From: Ohtaekwangia koreensis
GTDB taxonomy: Bacteria; Bacteroidota; Bacteroidia; Cytophagales; Cyclobacteriaceae
Direction: 5' to 3'
Length of the DNA stretch: 64,000 nt
NCBI RefSeq assembly: GCF_900167975.1
Contig: NZ_FUZU01000001.1
Location: forward strand, 2,813,331-2,877,330
Positions within the stretch are counted from its first letter, which is position 1; each line of letters begins with the position of its first letter. Made by a program: the position numbers and the translations under genes. Positions 1 through 8,375 of this stretch are shown one piece after another. Under the pieces are notes generated by a model. It did no database searches and was not told the DNA's origin. It saw only the letters and a list, made by a program, of their open reading frames with translations.

Positions 1-434
1 TCCGGTTTGTTGATGAAGCTTACGCGCAGAAGTTTGGTAATGAAGAACGTATCGGTAAACTGGCTGTCATATTTACTTCACTGGCTATCTTTATCAGTTG
101 CCTGGGTATATTTGGACTCTCATCATTTATAGCTGAGCAACGCACAAAGGAGATTGGTATTCGCAAAGTACACGGTGCTACCGTATTCCAGGTGTGGAAA
201 ATGGTTTCTACTGATTTTATTATACTCGTGATTATTGCGTGTTGTATTGCCATGCCAGTGGCCTATATGTTAACATCCGCATGGGTAAGCCGCTATAGTT
301 ACCACACCAGTGTGTCGTGGCTGATACCGGCAATTGCTGCTATAGCCATACTGACTATAACACTGATTACTGTAAGCTGGCACACGGTACAGGCAGCCAG
401 GATGAATCCGGTGAAAAGTTTACGAACAGAGTGA
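1..434 (+). CDS. FtsX/MacB-like ABC transporter permease, C-terminal part (5' truncated by window)
   Basis: The reading frame is already open at the first bases and ends at a TGA at 432-434, so only about 143 C-terminal residues are present. They show the usual end of a Bacteroidota FtsX/MacB-type permease: a transmembrane helix (LAVIFTSLAIFISCLGIFG), the signature AEQRTKEIGIRKVHGAT that follows it, two further hydrophobic helices, and the typical final stretch AARMNPVKSLRTE. Such proteins are about 790-800 residues with two FtsX halves and sit in the inner membrane, where they couple to a MacB-like ATPase to move peptides, lipids or drugs, or act mechanically on partners. The substrate cannot be told from this fragment. 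The same family recurs intact at 21540-23924. Confidence 0.9.
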   Translation, partial: RFVDEAYAQKFGNEERIGKLAVIFTSLAIFISCLGIFGLSSFIAEQRTKEIGIRKVHGATVFQVWKMVSTDFIILVIIACCIAMPVAYMLTSAWVSRYSYHTSVSWLIPAIAAIAILTITLITVSWHTVQAARMNPVKSLRTE

Positions 435-545
435 AGTACTGTTATGGTTAAGACAAGTATTTCATTTGAACGTACGCCTGGCCTGCTGGCTGATGGGTTG
501 TGATAGCCCCATATATTGAATTGAGAGGAACAAAACGAAGTAAAA
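435..545. other. Short intergenic stretch before the hicB remnant
   Basis: There is no gene here. In particular no hicA toxin reading frame of about 60 codons precedes the hicB remnant, although a HicAB pair would normally have one directly adjacent. Confidence 0.6.
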
Positions 546-942
546 ATGAAAGTACTTAGAGCGATTTTATCAAAAGGTCCTGATGATTTTGGAGCATGGT
601 TCGAAAACCTTGATGGAGTATACGGTGCAGGTGCTACAGTCGCTGAGCTAAGAAAGATTTAATCGATGGGTTAAGCGCTCTACGCAAAACATAATGCATC
701 TGCGCCAACATGGTATAAAAAGCAAGGCTTATAAAGTTGTATACAAGTTCGATGCAGAAGGCGTTCTGAAATACTACCGAGGCATTTTCACTAATGCAGC
801 TTTAGAACGTATTACAGGAATTAATCAGAGACAGATACAACATTACGCCTTCGGAGCAAAGCGTCCTCGTCCTCAACAATTGAAAAAAATAGAAAATGCT
901 TTCTACGAACTGGGGCAAGAACTGATTTCAGTTGAACTCTAA
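546..942 (+). pseudogene. HicB-family antitoxin, multiply frameshifted
   Basis: An ATG at 546 opens MKVLRAILSKGPDDFGAWFE, followed by the HicB-like NLDGVYGAGATVAELRK, and stops at 660-662. The homologous sequence continues in other frames: LIDGLSALRKT from about 659, KHNASAPTWYKKQG from about 688, then YKVVYKFDAEGVLKYYRGIF to the natural end at 942. The last part carries a helix-turn-helix-like segment (LERITGINQRQIQHYAFGAKRPRP). Together this reconstructs a full-length HicB antitoxin of the Bacteroidota type, about 130 residues (degraded HicB ribonuclease fold followed by a DNA-binding domain), broken by at least three small indels within about 60 bp. No toxin partner lies next to it, so it is probably a dead orphan. 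Clustered sequencing errors are the alternative. Confidence 0.75.
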
Positions 943-1026
943 ATCCTATACGGATAGTCAACGAGGACTGGTAACTTTCGTATAGGCTAGATATCGTATC
1001 TTGGGCGCGTTTGAACGAATTCCTGC

Positions 1027-2940
1027 ATGAACCACCTCATCGCCAGAGCATACCTCGCCGCCCCGGCTATCGGGTGCCTACTGGCCATTAGTCTTTTCTC
1101 CTGCCATAATCCTGACGAGAGAAATGTGCCCGTACAAGATCATGTCGTGTCTGAACACGACTACATACAGGCTTTCCTGGCGATGGACACACTGCCCACG
1201 CCGAAGCGTTTAGAACAGATCCGCCTGATGTTGAAAGAATTCGACTCAACGGAATACGCGGGCAATCCATACTACAACTACCTTCAGGGCTATATCCTAC
1301 AACTCGAGAGCAAGCCCGACAGTGCGTTGATCTACTACCGGAACATGAAGCCGGATTCGCTTTCCGCGCTCTTCATACTAAAAGAATATTCTATTCTGTC
1401 CAGTACAACGAACGAAGCCATCATTGCCGATTCGGAGCTCATGGCTACCGTCCTGGACATGATCGCGAACGCTGAAAAAAACGACAACCCATTCACCTAT
1501 AAGTTGTATGATCTCCTTGCCAGATTCTACTACAGAAACCAGAACGGTGAAAAGGCAGCGGCGTACACTCACCTTTACTACAAAAACCATCCGTTCAAAG
1601 ATCAGATTACCGTCAGACAGCGCTATCACGCCCTCCTGTTTATACTCGCGGTGAGAGACACAGACACCAAGGCTATGCGCGTGCACCTCGACAGCTGTCG
1701 TAAGCTGGCATTGCTGATCAACGATAGCCTTACACTCATGCGCACCTACGAGGGTGAATCGCAGCTGCAAGTACTCACCGGCCACTACGCCGAGGCCGTA
1801 TATGGCTATCGAAGATATTTTCAGTATTTGAAACGGAAGGGCCTTCTCGATATTGTCGCGTTCAACAACATGGCCAAAATCGTATTGGATAATAATGAGC
1901 CCGACTCGGCGATTCATTATTTCAGGGAAGCAATACGATGGGCAAAAGAAAATGTTCCCACGGCCGACCTCTTAGGAGTTTACGGCGGACTCAATGAGAC
2001 GTACTGGAGCATGGGGGATTGTCAAAATGCACACATTGCCCTCGACTCCGTATTGCAGATATATGCCCGCAACACCGAAGCCATTCAGGCTACGAAAATA
2101 GAACAGATCCACACGCGCTACGAAACGGAAAAGAAGGACCAGGCCATAGCCTCTCTACAGACTACCAATGCCCTGAACGAAAAGATCATCACCCAGCAGC
2201 GGTGGATCTTTGCCGCCGCAGGCCTGCTGCTCCTGATCGTGCTGTTGTTTATGTACAACCTATATCGCCGCCGCCTGCTCACCGAGAAGAATGAAAATCT
2301 TTTGCTGGAAAACAAACGCATGGCACTCGAGCAGAAAACCAGGCAGATGCAACTCAACCCTCATTTCATCTACAACGCTATCGCTAACTTGCAGGGACTT
2401 ATCGGCGGTGGAAAAAAACAGGAGGCCAACGCCTACCTGGTATCGTTCTCACAGTTGATGCGCAATGTCCTGGAGCTGAACCGCCATGAGATGATCTCCC
2501 TGGAGGACGAGATCACATCCCTGAAGAACTACATCGAGCTGCAACAGATGCGTTTTGCTAATATGTTCGACTACCGCATTGATGTTCAGGACCTCGACAC
2601 CGAAGCCATCATGATCCCGCCCATGCTCCTTCAACCCTTCGTGGAAAACGCCATCGAGCACGGCTTCAAGAACATTGGCTATAAAGGCCAGCTGCAGATT
2701 TCCTTCCGCATGGAGGCGCAGCAATTATACATCGGCATCGGCGACAACGGTGTGGGCATCGAAGAACAGGTGAAGACGCTTTCCGGGAAGACGTCGCTAT
2801 CGCGGATCATCACCCAGGAGCGCCTTGATATCCTGTTTAACGCCACCCACCGGAAAGCCTGGTTTGAAACGCGGCCCAATGCGGCATGGGGTGGAAAAGG
2901 AACTGAAGTAAACATCTCCATACCTGTGCCTGCAGCCTGA
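1027..2940 (+). CDS. LytS/YehU-type sensor histidine kinase with N-terminal TPR region
   Basis: This 637-residue protein has a lipoprotein-like signal (hydrophobic stretch ending LFSC, Cys26), a helical TPR-like region over roughly residues 60-350, a coiled segment, and a transmembrane helix near 390-412 (AAAGLLLLIVLLFMYNL). After that comes a His_kinase domain with the phosphoacceptor motif LNPHFIYNAIANLQ (His near 446) and a C-terminal HATPase_c domain (PPMLLQPFVENAIEHGF, GDNGVGI). In this family the kinase phosphorylates a LytTR-type response regulator, and the next gene, 14 bp downstream, is exactly that. The TPR region is probably periplasmic and senses an unknown ligand or protein. The DNA is clearly more GC-rich than the segment after 5 kb. 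Confidence 0.93.
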   Translation: MNHLIARAYLAAPAIGCLLAISLFSCHNPDERNVPVQDHVVSEHDYIQAFLAMDTLPTPKRLEQIRLMLKEFDSTEYAGNPYYNYLQGYILQLESKPDSALIYYRNMKPDSLSALFILKEYSILSSTTNEAIIADSELMATVLDMIANAEKNDNPFTYKLYDLLARFYYRNQNGEKAAAYTHLYYKNHPFKDQITVRQRYHALLFILAVRDTDTKAMRVHLDSCRKLALLINDSLTLMRTYEGESQLQVLTGHYAEAVYGYRRYFQYLKRKGLLDIVAFNNMAKIVLDNNEPDSAIHYFREAIRWAKENVPTADLLGVYGGLNETYWSMGDCQNAHIALDSVLQIYARNTEAIQATKIEQIHTRYETEKKDQAIASLQTTNALNEKIITQQRWIFAAAGLLLLIVLLFMYNLYRRRLLTEKNENLLLENKRMALEQKTRQMQLNPHFIYNAIANLQGLIGGGKKQEANAYLVSFSQLMRNVLELNRHEMISLEDEITSLKNYIELQQMRFANMFDYRIDVQDLDTEAIMIPPMLLQPFVENAIEHGFKNIGYKGQLQISFRMEAQQLYIGIGDNGVGIEEQVKTLSGKTSLSRIITQERLDILFNATHRKAWFETRPNAAWGGKGTEVNISIPVPAA

Positions 2941-2954
2941 TAACCCCCAACGCC

Positions 2955-3692
2955 ATGAAAGTTTATATTCTCGAAGACGAAGTAAATATCCGCGAATACA
3001 TCTTGTCGCTGGCAGGGGATATACCCTATCTGCAGGTAGTAGGCTACGCCGCCGAGATAGCCACAGCACAGAAAGAGATCCAGCAGCTGCAACCCGACCT
3101 CATCCTGGCCGACATCGAGCTGAAAGACGGTACCTGCTTCACCCTCTTCAATACCATAAAAACAGACGCACACATTATCTTTATCACCGCCTACAACCAG
3201 TACGCCATCGATGCCCTTAACCTAGGGGCATTCGCTTATTTGCTGAAGCCCATCGACACTGCCGCCTTCAACAACACGATAGACAGATGCTACAAAAAAA
3301 TAGAAGCCTATCGTTTAACAAAACAACAACTGGAAATCACCGATAGCCACTACCAGAAAAAAGATACGCCGCGAAGAATCGTCCTCAAAAACTTCGACTT
3401 CATCCAGATCGTTGCCATGAAAGACATCGTCTACTGCCAAAGCGACAAAGGATACACCACCTTCCACCTCCAGGACGGCAGCAAGATCATCATGTCCAAA
3501 GTTCTGAAAGAATATGAAGCCCTTCTCCCCGAAGACACCTTCATTCGCTGCCACCAATCCTACATAGTAAACGTCAACTACATCAGCCGCTATTACAAAG
3601 AAGGCGAGCTCCTGCTCACAAACACCCACAAAATCCCTGTCTCGGATCGTAAAAAATCCATCGTTATTGACTACATCGAAAGACTGACCTAG
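2955..3692 (+). CDS. LytTR-family response regulator
   Basis: A 245-residue two-domain regulator. The N-terminal receiver begins MKVYILEDEVNIREYI and carries the phospho-accepting Asp at about residue 53 (LILADIEL), followed by the conserved TAYNQYAIDALNLGAFAYLLKP with the switch Thr and Lys. The C-terminal LytTR DNA-binding domain spans about 135-245 (IVYCQSDKGYTTFHL, FIRCHQSYIVNVNYI, IPVSDRKK). It is the cognate partner of the histidine kinase directly upstream and is presumably co-transcribed with it. Targets cannot be read from the sequence; LytTR regulators usually bind paired short direct repeats, none of which I could assign with confidence nearby. Confidence 0.95.
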   Translation: MKVYILEDEVNIREYILSLAGDIPYLQVVGYAAEIATAQKEIQQLQPDLILADIELKDGTCFTLFNTIKTDAHIIFITAYNQYAIDALNLGAFAYLLKPIDTAAFNNTIDRCYKKIEAYRLTKQQLEITDSHYQKKDTPRRIVLKNFDFIQIVAMKDIVYCQSDKGYTTFHLQDGSKIIMSKVLKEYEALLPEDTFIRCHQSYIVNVNYISRYYKEGELLLTNTHKIPVSDRKKSIVIDYIERLT

Positions 3693-4044
3693 AAGTGCGA
3701 ACAGAAAGTAGCAGAACGGTGAGAAAAATGTTTCTTCCTCAGCGCATATCCCGCCGTGCCCCGCGAATATCGACCCACCCCCCGCGGATATCAATCTCCT
3801 GCATTTGACCCCATTCGGTCACCTACTTTTACTTCACCATTGCATCGGAAGCACAAAAAAATGCTGCGAGAGAACAAAACCCATTGGATAATGACGCGCC
3901 AGGAAGTAAAAGAGATCGTTCAGAAAGCGCGCCCAAATTCGCGACAAACGGGATACAGCCCCCTCTGCAGACAAAGCCCCATTCAACGCACTGTCCGTAA
4001 CCATCACACAGGGAGACCACAATATTTACTAACTCAACCTTACC
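3693..4044. other. Intergenic region, no gene recognised
   Basis: An open frame of 98 codons on the plus strand (from 3756) has a proline/arginine-rich composition without domain or signal features and is probably not coding. Two similar short words, CCCGCGAATATC and CCCGCGGATATC, occur near 3765-3790. The stretch presumably holds the promoter of the DUF1266 gene at 4045. Confidence 0.5.
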
Positions 4045-4977
4045 ATGGCTGAAGAGCAAGAAGAACCGATCAACCCGATGATGGAAGAGATGAAAAAGCA
4101 TTGGGCTGCGATGGGCATCGATCCGAACCAGATGCTTTCCTATATGAACAACGCCATGGGCATGCAGCAAAACATTCAGGGTCAGGTCAATCAACCTATG
4201 GGCAGCAACCCCTTCCTGCAGAATCTGATGGGTATGGCGGGCGGTCAGGCTCCTGCCGGCGACATGCTGAATATGTTCGACAACAGTCCTGAGGTAAAAG
4301 AAGACTCTGATCTTGCGCCTGCCGAGCTCAAGGCCGTGCTCTGCGGATCAAACATCTCATATGCGTATACCCAATACCTCAACACGCTCTCTACCTATCG
4401 CCCTGTCGAAGATATTCTTGAAGGCCTGGAAGATGCCTGGAGTATAAGCTCGCGCGAAGATCTGCTGGGAACACTCCACTGGCTGGACAAGAATGGCCAC
4501 AAGGCATATTTCGATATCATCTGGACCAAGCTCAGTACGCTGCCGAAGGCCGAATGGCGCGCCGGTATTAAAAGTCTTGAGCTGCAGGCCATGGCCGACA
4601 CCAACATCGAGCCTGAGCGCCTCATGACCTATGCTACCCACATCCTGGAAGGGTATCCCGGCCTGCTCAGCCACGGAGTTTTTGCCAAGGCAAAAACTCC
4701 TGATGTCACCGCCTGGGATCTCACCCGCGCCATTAACCTGTGCCGGTTTGGCTTCGACGTCGAGTATCTAACACGCGACGAAGCGTTGCAGAAGATCCAG
4801 GAGTTTGCACAGAAGCTGTACAGCACCTATGATTCCTGGAGGTCATTATCGGAGGGCTATGTGACGGGGTTCGCGATGTGGCGCGGCGAAGGAGACGATC
4901 TCGACGAACGGATACAGCAGCACAGTGTTCTATTGCAGCATCCGAAAAGCCTCTGGACGAAGATCAGCTGGAAGTAA
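4045..4977 (+). CDS. DUF1266 domain-containing protein
   Basis: 310 residues, no signal peptide. The N-terminal ~90 residues are Met/Gln/Asn-rich and look flexible. The C-terminal half carries the DUF1266 signature: AWDLTRAINLCRFGFDVEYL, then an acidic/helical segment and SWRSLSEGYVTGFAMWRG near the end. The DUF1266 family includes E. coli YbeR and YbeU; its biochemical function is unknown. A second DUF1266 gene follows at 5802-6515, separated by a membrane-anchored protein, so the three may act together. This gene is GC-rich like the sensor pair upstream, while the next two are AT-rich, which argues that the two DUF1266 genes were not acquired as one block. Confidence 0.8.
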   Translation: MAEEQEEPINPMMEEMKKHWAAMGIDPNQMLSYMNNAMGMQQNIQGQVNQPMGSNPFLQNLMGMAGGQAPAGDMLNMFDNSPEVKEDSDLAPAELKAVLCGSNISYAYTQYLNTLSTYRPVEDILEGLEDAWSISSREDLLGTLHWLDKNGHKAYFDIIWTKLSTLPKAEWRAGIKSLELQAMADTNIEPERLMTYATHILEGYPGLLSHGVFAKAKTPDVTAWDLTRAINLCRFGFDVEYLTRDEALQKIQEFAQKLYSTYDSWRSLSEGYVTGFAMWRGEGDDLDERIQQHSVLLQHPKSLWTKISWK

Positions 4978-5096
4978 CACCACGCGAGACTATTGCCATT
5001 ATTATATAGCGCTTATTTATGAGACTATTTTTTTAGCCATACAAGTTCAGAAGACCAAAATATTTTAAAATAAAATATATAGTAAAACAAAAGTTT

Positions 5097-5795
5097 ATGA
5101 ATCCTTTATTTTTAATTCCGGTAGCAGTAGTAATTGCAGGTGCTTTTTTTATGATCTATATGAATAAAAAGCACAGTGCCGCAAAATCAGAAATTGATTT
5201 AGACCATGAGCGCGCAAAATATGACCAATACAAGCAAGAGCTATTGGCCACCGATTTTTCAAAATTAAAGCAATGGATCAAAGGGAAAAGCATTGATGCG
5301 TTTACCTCTGCATCCGTTCCTCAGTCTACAGCTAACAAAGTTCAGGAATTGGTAAGCGATGGTATAAAAAATGTAGCCTTATCAGCCGTTGGTGTAAAAC
5401 TTAGAAGGATAGAGACCGATTGTTTTTGGGTGTTGAGCGGAAGTGATTTGTATTTCTTTAGCACAAATACCGTAGGCGAACTGGATGAGACGATTGTGTT
5501 TGATAATTTCAGAATAGAAAAAGCCCAACTTCAATATGGTGGTATTTTGAAATCGCAGTTGGGGGCTTATTCAAAATCTTCTGAAGAGTATTTACCAAAG
5601 ACACATGTCATTACTTTTAATATGGAAGGTAGCCCGTTATCACTTGAAATTCACGACAGGCTTAATTATAGAACTGACCCGGCTGATATGTTGAACCTGA
5701 AAAAGCAATTAGAGGCAAGAGCGAAATATCAGGTAGTGGGTGAGAGATTTCTATCCATTTTACAAAACAAATTTCCTGATTTAAAAATAGCTTAG
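5097..5795 (+). CDS. Membrane-anchored protein of unknown function
   Basis: 232 residues. The first ~25 residues form a single hydrophobic helix (LFLIPVAVVIAGAFFMIYM) followed by Lys-rich residues, so the protein is anchored with most of its mass on the cytoplasmic side or as a signal-anchor. The rest is a mixed alpha/beta soluble region with the stretches CFWVLSGSDLYFFSTN and DELDETIVFDNF-like acidic patches; I do not recognise the family. Its stop codon is 6 bp before the DUF1266 gene at 5802, so the two are very likely one operon. The DNA is AT-rich compared with the genes before 5 kb, consistent with acquisition from elsewhere. Confidence 0.75.
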   Translation: MNPLFLIPVAVVIAGAFFMIYMNKKHSAAKSEIDLDHERAKYDQYKQELLATDFSKLKQWIKGKSIDAFTSASVPQSTANKVQELVSDGIKNVALSAVGVKLRRIETDCFWVLSGSDLYFFSTNTVGELDETIVFDNFRIEKAQLQYGGILKSQLGAYSKSSEEYLPKTHVITFNMEGSPLSLEIHDRLNYRTDPADMLNLKKQLEARAKYQVVGERFLSILQNKFPDLKIA

Positions 5796-5801
5796 ATCAA
5801 G

Positions 5802-6515
5802 ATGGGCTTTCTTTCAAAAATTCTAAACTCATTTAAAAACATAAGACTAAATAAAACCAATGCATTAAAAGGAGATTTATTAGATCATTTACTCGTTGGC
5901 TCCATGTATGCCGAACAACAATCGGCATATTTGAATTCTTATGAAACCGGCTTAAACAAACAGGATGTTCGTCATTTAGTTGAAAACTACTGGGAGATAT
6001 ATAATCAAACGGAGGCGATTGAAATTCTTCAAAGTTTGCACATCAGAAATCAGGATGAAAATATAGATGTGGTCTTTAGAGCCTTTGAGGATCGGGAAAA
6101 TTATGTCGACATTTTGAAATCAAACTTATCCAATAAGGAAGGCGAATTTGACTATTACTTAGATCTGTTTAGAAAGTTAAACACTGTAGTTCCTGACCTT
6201 ATTGAGCAAAATAGCATCACCAATTTCGCTCAACTAAGAAGTACAAAAGACAGTGGTTGGAATTATGGGCGAAGCGTATTTCTGGCACGCTGTTGCTATG
6301 AACTGGGTTATCTTTCAGAAAGTCAGCTACAAGAATATTTAGCTAGATCGTATGCCGGGTTAAAAAAGTATTGTAACACCTGGCAGGAATACACCACAAG
6401 CTACATTTTTGGAAGAGCCCTATGGGGTGGTGCACATAATGGTGGAATGATGCAAATAGCAAATGACTTATTAAAAAACGTCAAAAGTCCACTTCACAAT
6501 AAACTTAATATTTAA
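5802..6515 (+). CDS. DUF1266 domain-containing protein (second, AT-rich copy)
   Basis: 237 residues, cytosolic. The C-terminal half fits the DUF1266 family: WNYGRSVFLARCCYELGYLS, SQLQEYLARSYAGLKKYCN, then WQEYTTSYIFGRALWGG, matching the pattern of a helical repeat ending in a G-R-x-x-W motif. It follows the membrane-anchored protein by 6 bp and ends in a strong terminator at 6518-6560, so the operon is 5097-6515. The function of DUF1266 is unknown. The low GC and the setting next to insertion-sequence debris suggest an accessory role. Confidence 0.75.
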   Translation: MGFLSKILNSFKNIRLNKTNALKGDLLDHLLVGSMYAEQQSAYLNSYETGLNKQDVRHLVENYWEIYNQTEAIEILQSLHIRNQDENIDVVFRAFEDRENYVDILKSNLSNKEGEFDYYLDLFRKLNTVVPDLIEQNSITNFAQLRSTKDSGWNYGRSVFLARCCYELGYLSESQLQEYLARSYAGLKKYCNTWQEYTTSYIFGRALWGGAHNGGMMQIANDLLKNVKSPLHNKLNI

Positions 6516-6517
6516 TA

Positions 6518-6560
6518 AAATACCTCACGCTCAACAAGCGTCGAGTGTGAGGTATTTTTT
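6518..6560 (+). terminator. Rho-independent terminator of the DUF1266 operon
   Basis: Arms AAATACCTCACGCT (6518-6531) and AGTGTGAGGTATTT (6544-6557) pair over 14 positions with one G-U, around a 12-nt loop, and the right arm runs into six Ts. It starts right after the stop codon at 6515. Confidence 0.85.
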
Positions 6561-6979
6561 AAGTGTGAATTCGCCTCGCCTTTTCTTTATTATAAATTTC
6601 AATGTAAGTGCGCTAGCTAAAGGTAATATTCTCATATACGGGCTTTAGCCAAAAGGACAGCCCAATTATGTTACATAGGCATTGCCAACCACGCTACTAC
6701 ACCGGCTATGTAAGGCTTGTAGACACAACCACAGTTACTGTAAATTCCAATGAATATCTTTGAGATAAGCGGTAAGCTCGTTGGCAAGGTATACAGCTAG
6801 GTCAACGCTCGCCAGTGGTTATCTCTGGTTTACGTTAAGCAACTAGAGCAGTTTGCATCTGCTATTAAATCCTCTGGAGGTGGATATACTCACATACTCA
6901 CTTTGAAAGGTGGCGTTATAATGTAAGCTTCCTATATTTAGGACGTCCACAAATTAGAAAATTTCATTTATAGTTGTAG
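6561..6979. other. Non-coding region next to IS remnant
   Basis: No intact gene. A short plus-strand frame near 6749-6926 with an internal stop (ARQWLSLVYVKQLEQFA) may be another gene scrap but matches nothing I know. The end of the IS3-type element probably lies within about 6930-6979, where the words TTAGGACGTCCACAAATTAG occur. Confidence 0.4.
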
Positions 6980-7402
6980 TTATAGCCCGCTGTGGATTTG
7001 TGAAACTCTTCCGGAGTTTTTCATAAATCCACGGTTAGCATATCTACTGGACTTCACCCGTTCCAGCGCATCGTGCGGACGTTCATAGTTATAGTCATGC
7101 ATCCACTCGTCAGCCAGGTTTGTACTTGACCAAGCGTTTCGAATAGATAGGCATCAAGTATATCTTTCCTAAAGCGTCGATTAAAGCGTTCGATGTATGC
7201 GTTTTGCGATGGCTTTCCAGGCTGAATAAATTGAAGATTAATCCGATGTTCTTCACACCAGAGGCTAAGTTTGCTGGAGATAAATTCCGGACCATTATCA
7301 ACCCTAATTCTTTTCGGCTCACCTCGCCATTGAATTGTATGTTCAAGTATGCGTACCACACGCTTTGCTAGTAGGGAAGTATCAATTTCGATTGTAGCCG
7401 GC
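6980..7402 (-). pseudogene. IS3-family transposase (OrfB) C-terminal remnant, frameshifted
   Basis: Read on the minus strand the sequence gives the end of the DDE integrase core: RVVRILEHTIQWRGEPKRIR, then VDNGPEFISSKLSLW with the second catalytic Asp, and PGKPSQNAYIERFNRRFR with the catalytic Glu. After FETLGQVQTWL the frame shifts and continues as DEWMHDYNYERPHDALERV to a stop at 6980-6982. The N-terminal part with the first Asp is missing; homology ends near 7402, where an IS256-type remnant in the opposite orientation begins. A hairpin with arms of about 18 bp (around 6985-7027, GTGGATTT...AAATCCAC) lies inside the 3' end of the gene. Full IS3 OrfB is about 270-300 residues, so this is less than half. 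Confidence 0.85.
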
Positions 7403-7665
7403 AGGAGTTGTCACACTTCTTTGATTTTCCGTTGGAGATCAGAACGATGATCTATACCACCAACATCATTGAAACCTCAATGGCAAAATCATGAAGTATA
7501 CTAAAACCAAGATGTCCTTCCCCGACGATGCTTGTACTGAAATCAGTTTACCTGGCGCTACGAGAGATAACCAGAAGATGGACGCTACCCGTACGCAACT
7601 GGAGTGTGGTGGTGAATCAATTTATCAACATTTTCGGAGAGCGGTGCAAATATAATTTAACCTGA
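7403..7665 (+). pseudogene. IS256-family (mutator-type) transposase C-terminal remnant, frameshifted
   Basis: The plus strand encodes the typical C-terminus of an IS256/mutator transposase: ELSHFFDFPLEIR, MIYTTNIIE, then in the next frame LNGKIMKYTKTKMSFPDDA, and back in the first frame LKSVYLALREITRRWTLPVR followed by NWSVVVNQFINIFGERC, ending with a TGA at 7663-7665. Two compensating frameshifts and the lack of everything upstream show that it is dead. It abuts the IS3 remnant and ends exactly where the inverted-repeat-flanked lipoprotein cassette begins. Confidence 0.8.
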
Positions 7666-7666
7666 T

Positions 7667-7681
7667 GTTATAGGGCGTTTT
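7667..7681 (+). repeat. Left copy of 15-bp inverted repeat flanking the lipoprotein gene
   Basis: GTTATAGGGCGTTTT here is the exact reverse complement of AAAACGCCCTATAAC at 8376-8390, on the other side of the gene at 7681-8370. Extending outwards by six bases the match is 19 of 21. I read it as the truncated start of a third attC-like site, cut by the IS256 remnant. Confidence 0.8.
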
Positions 7682-8370
7682 TATTTGCATCTGTCAAGTT
7701 TTAGAGTCAGCATTTTTCCAACATCTTCTTCCTTTTCATTGCCATTTTGTAAGTAGTCCATATAAACCCATTTGCCATTTTTCTTTTCTAAATAGTCCTT
7801 AATGTTGTCAAAAGTTGGTGCTTTGTCTGAAGTAAACTCAAACAAACTTTCGTTAATTCCAAACTGCTTTAATTGTGTCCATTTGTCTTTGCAAAAAGAA
7901 TAGATTTTACAGCTGTTTATTTTGCTAAAGTCCAAGTTGTCAATTACAAAAGCAATTTCGTCTTTGCCGTCTGCATTGTTGTCGCCAATGTTTATTAAAC
8001 AATAAAGTCCTTGTGCTGTCCCTACATGCAAAGTGTCTTGATTGTTTCTATTTATGGTCAAATACAAATCTGCATCTTGGTCGTAAAACCATTTTACAAC
8101 TGTGTCCCATTCATTTTGGAAAGGGTCGGCTGAATTGTCAATTTCAGTTCTTGTCAGTCTTGAATAATTATGCTGAAAAATTGTATCCTTTCTCCTATCA
8201 CCATCAAAGTCCCCAACCACAAACAGTTTTTTCAATTTATGAAGTTTGACCTTATTCTCGGTGGTTTTAGGAATAGATGAATTTTCAACCGTTTTTTCAG
8301 TCTTTCCATTACAACTTAAAAGCCCTAAAGTCAAAGTCAATATGTAGTAAAATATCGGTTTCACGGTCAT
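7681..8370 (-). CDS. Putative lipoprotein with FG-GAP/VCBS-like segments (gene cassette)
   Basis: 229 residues. The N-terminus MTVKPIFYYILTLTLGLLSC is a lipoprotein signal with Cys20 as the likely lipidated residue. The mature part has two short segments resembling the calcium-binding FG-GAP/VCBS motif: VGDFDGDRRKDTIF and GDNNADGKDEIAFVID; otherwise I do not recognise the family. The gene is framed by a perfect 15-bp inverted repeat that leaves only a few bases between repeat and reading frame on both sides, the arrangement expected of an integron-type cassette carrying one gene. It is on the same strand as the broken recombinase at 8996-10052. No promoter of its own is evident. The function is unknown. 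Confidence 0.75.
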   Translation of the reverse strand: MTVKPIFYYILTLTLGLLSCNGKTEKTVENSSIPKTTENKVKLHKLKKLFVVGDFDGDRRKDTIFQHNYSRLTRTEIDNSADPFQNEWDTVVKWFYDQDADLYLTINRNNQDTLHVGTAQGLYCLINIGDNNADGKDEIAFVIDNLDFSKINSCKIYSFCKDKWTQLKQFGINESLFEFTSDKAPTFDNIKDYLEKKNGKWVYMDYLQNGNEKEEDVGKMLTLKLDRCK

Positions 8371-8375
8371 CTTTT

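Noticed and set aside
3756-4052. 98-codon plus-strand frame between the LytTR regulator and the first DUF1266 gene
   Set aside because: Pro/Arg/His-rich composition, no domain or signal, overlaps the start of the real gene; looks like random open frame in GC-rich DNA.
6985-7027. Hairpin with 18-bp arms considered as a terminator or small RNA
   Set aside because: It lies within the 3' coding end of the IS3-type transposase remnant and has no T-run, so it is more likely part of the element's end.
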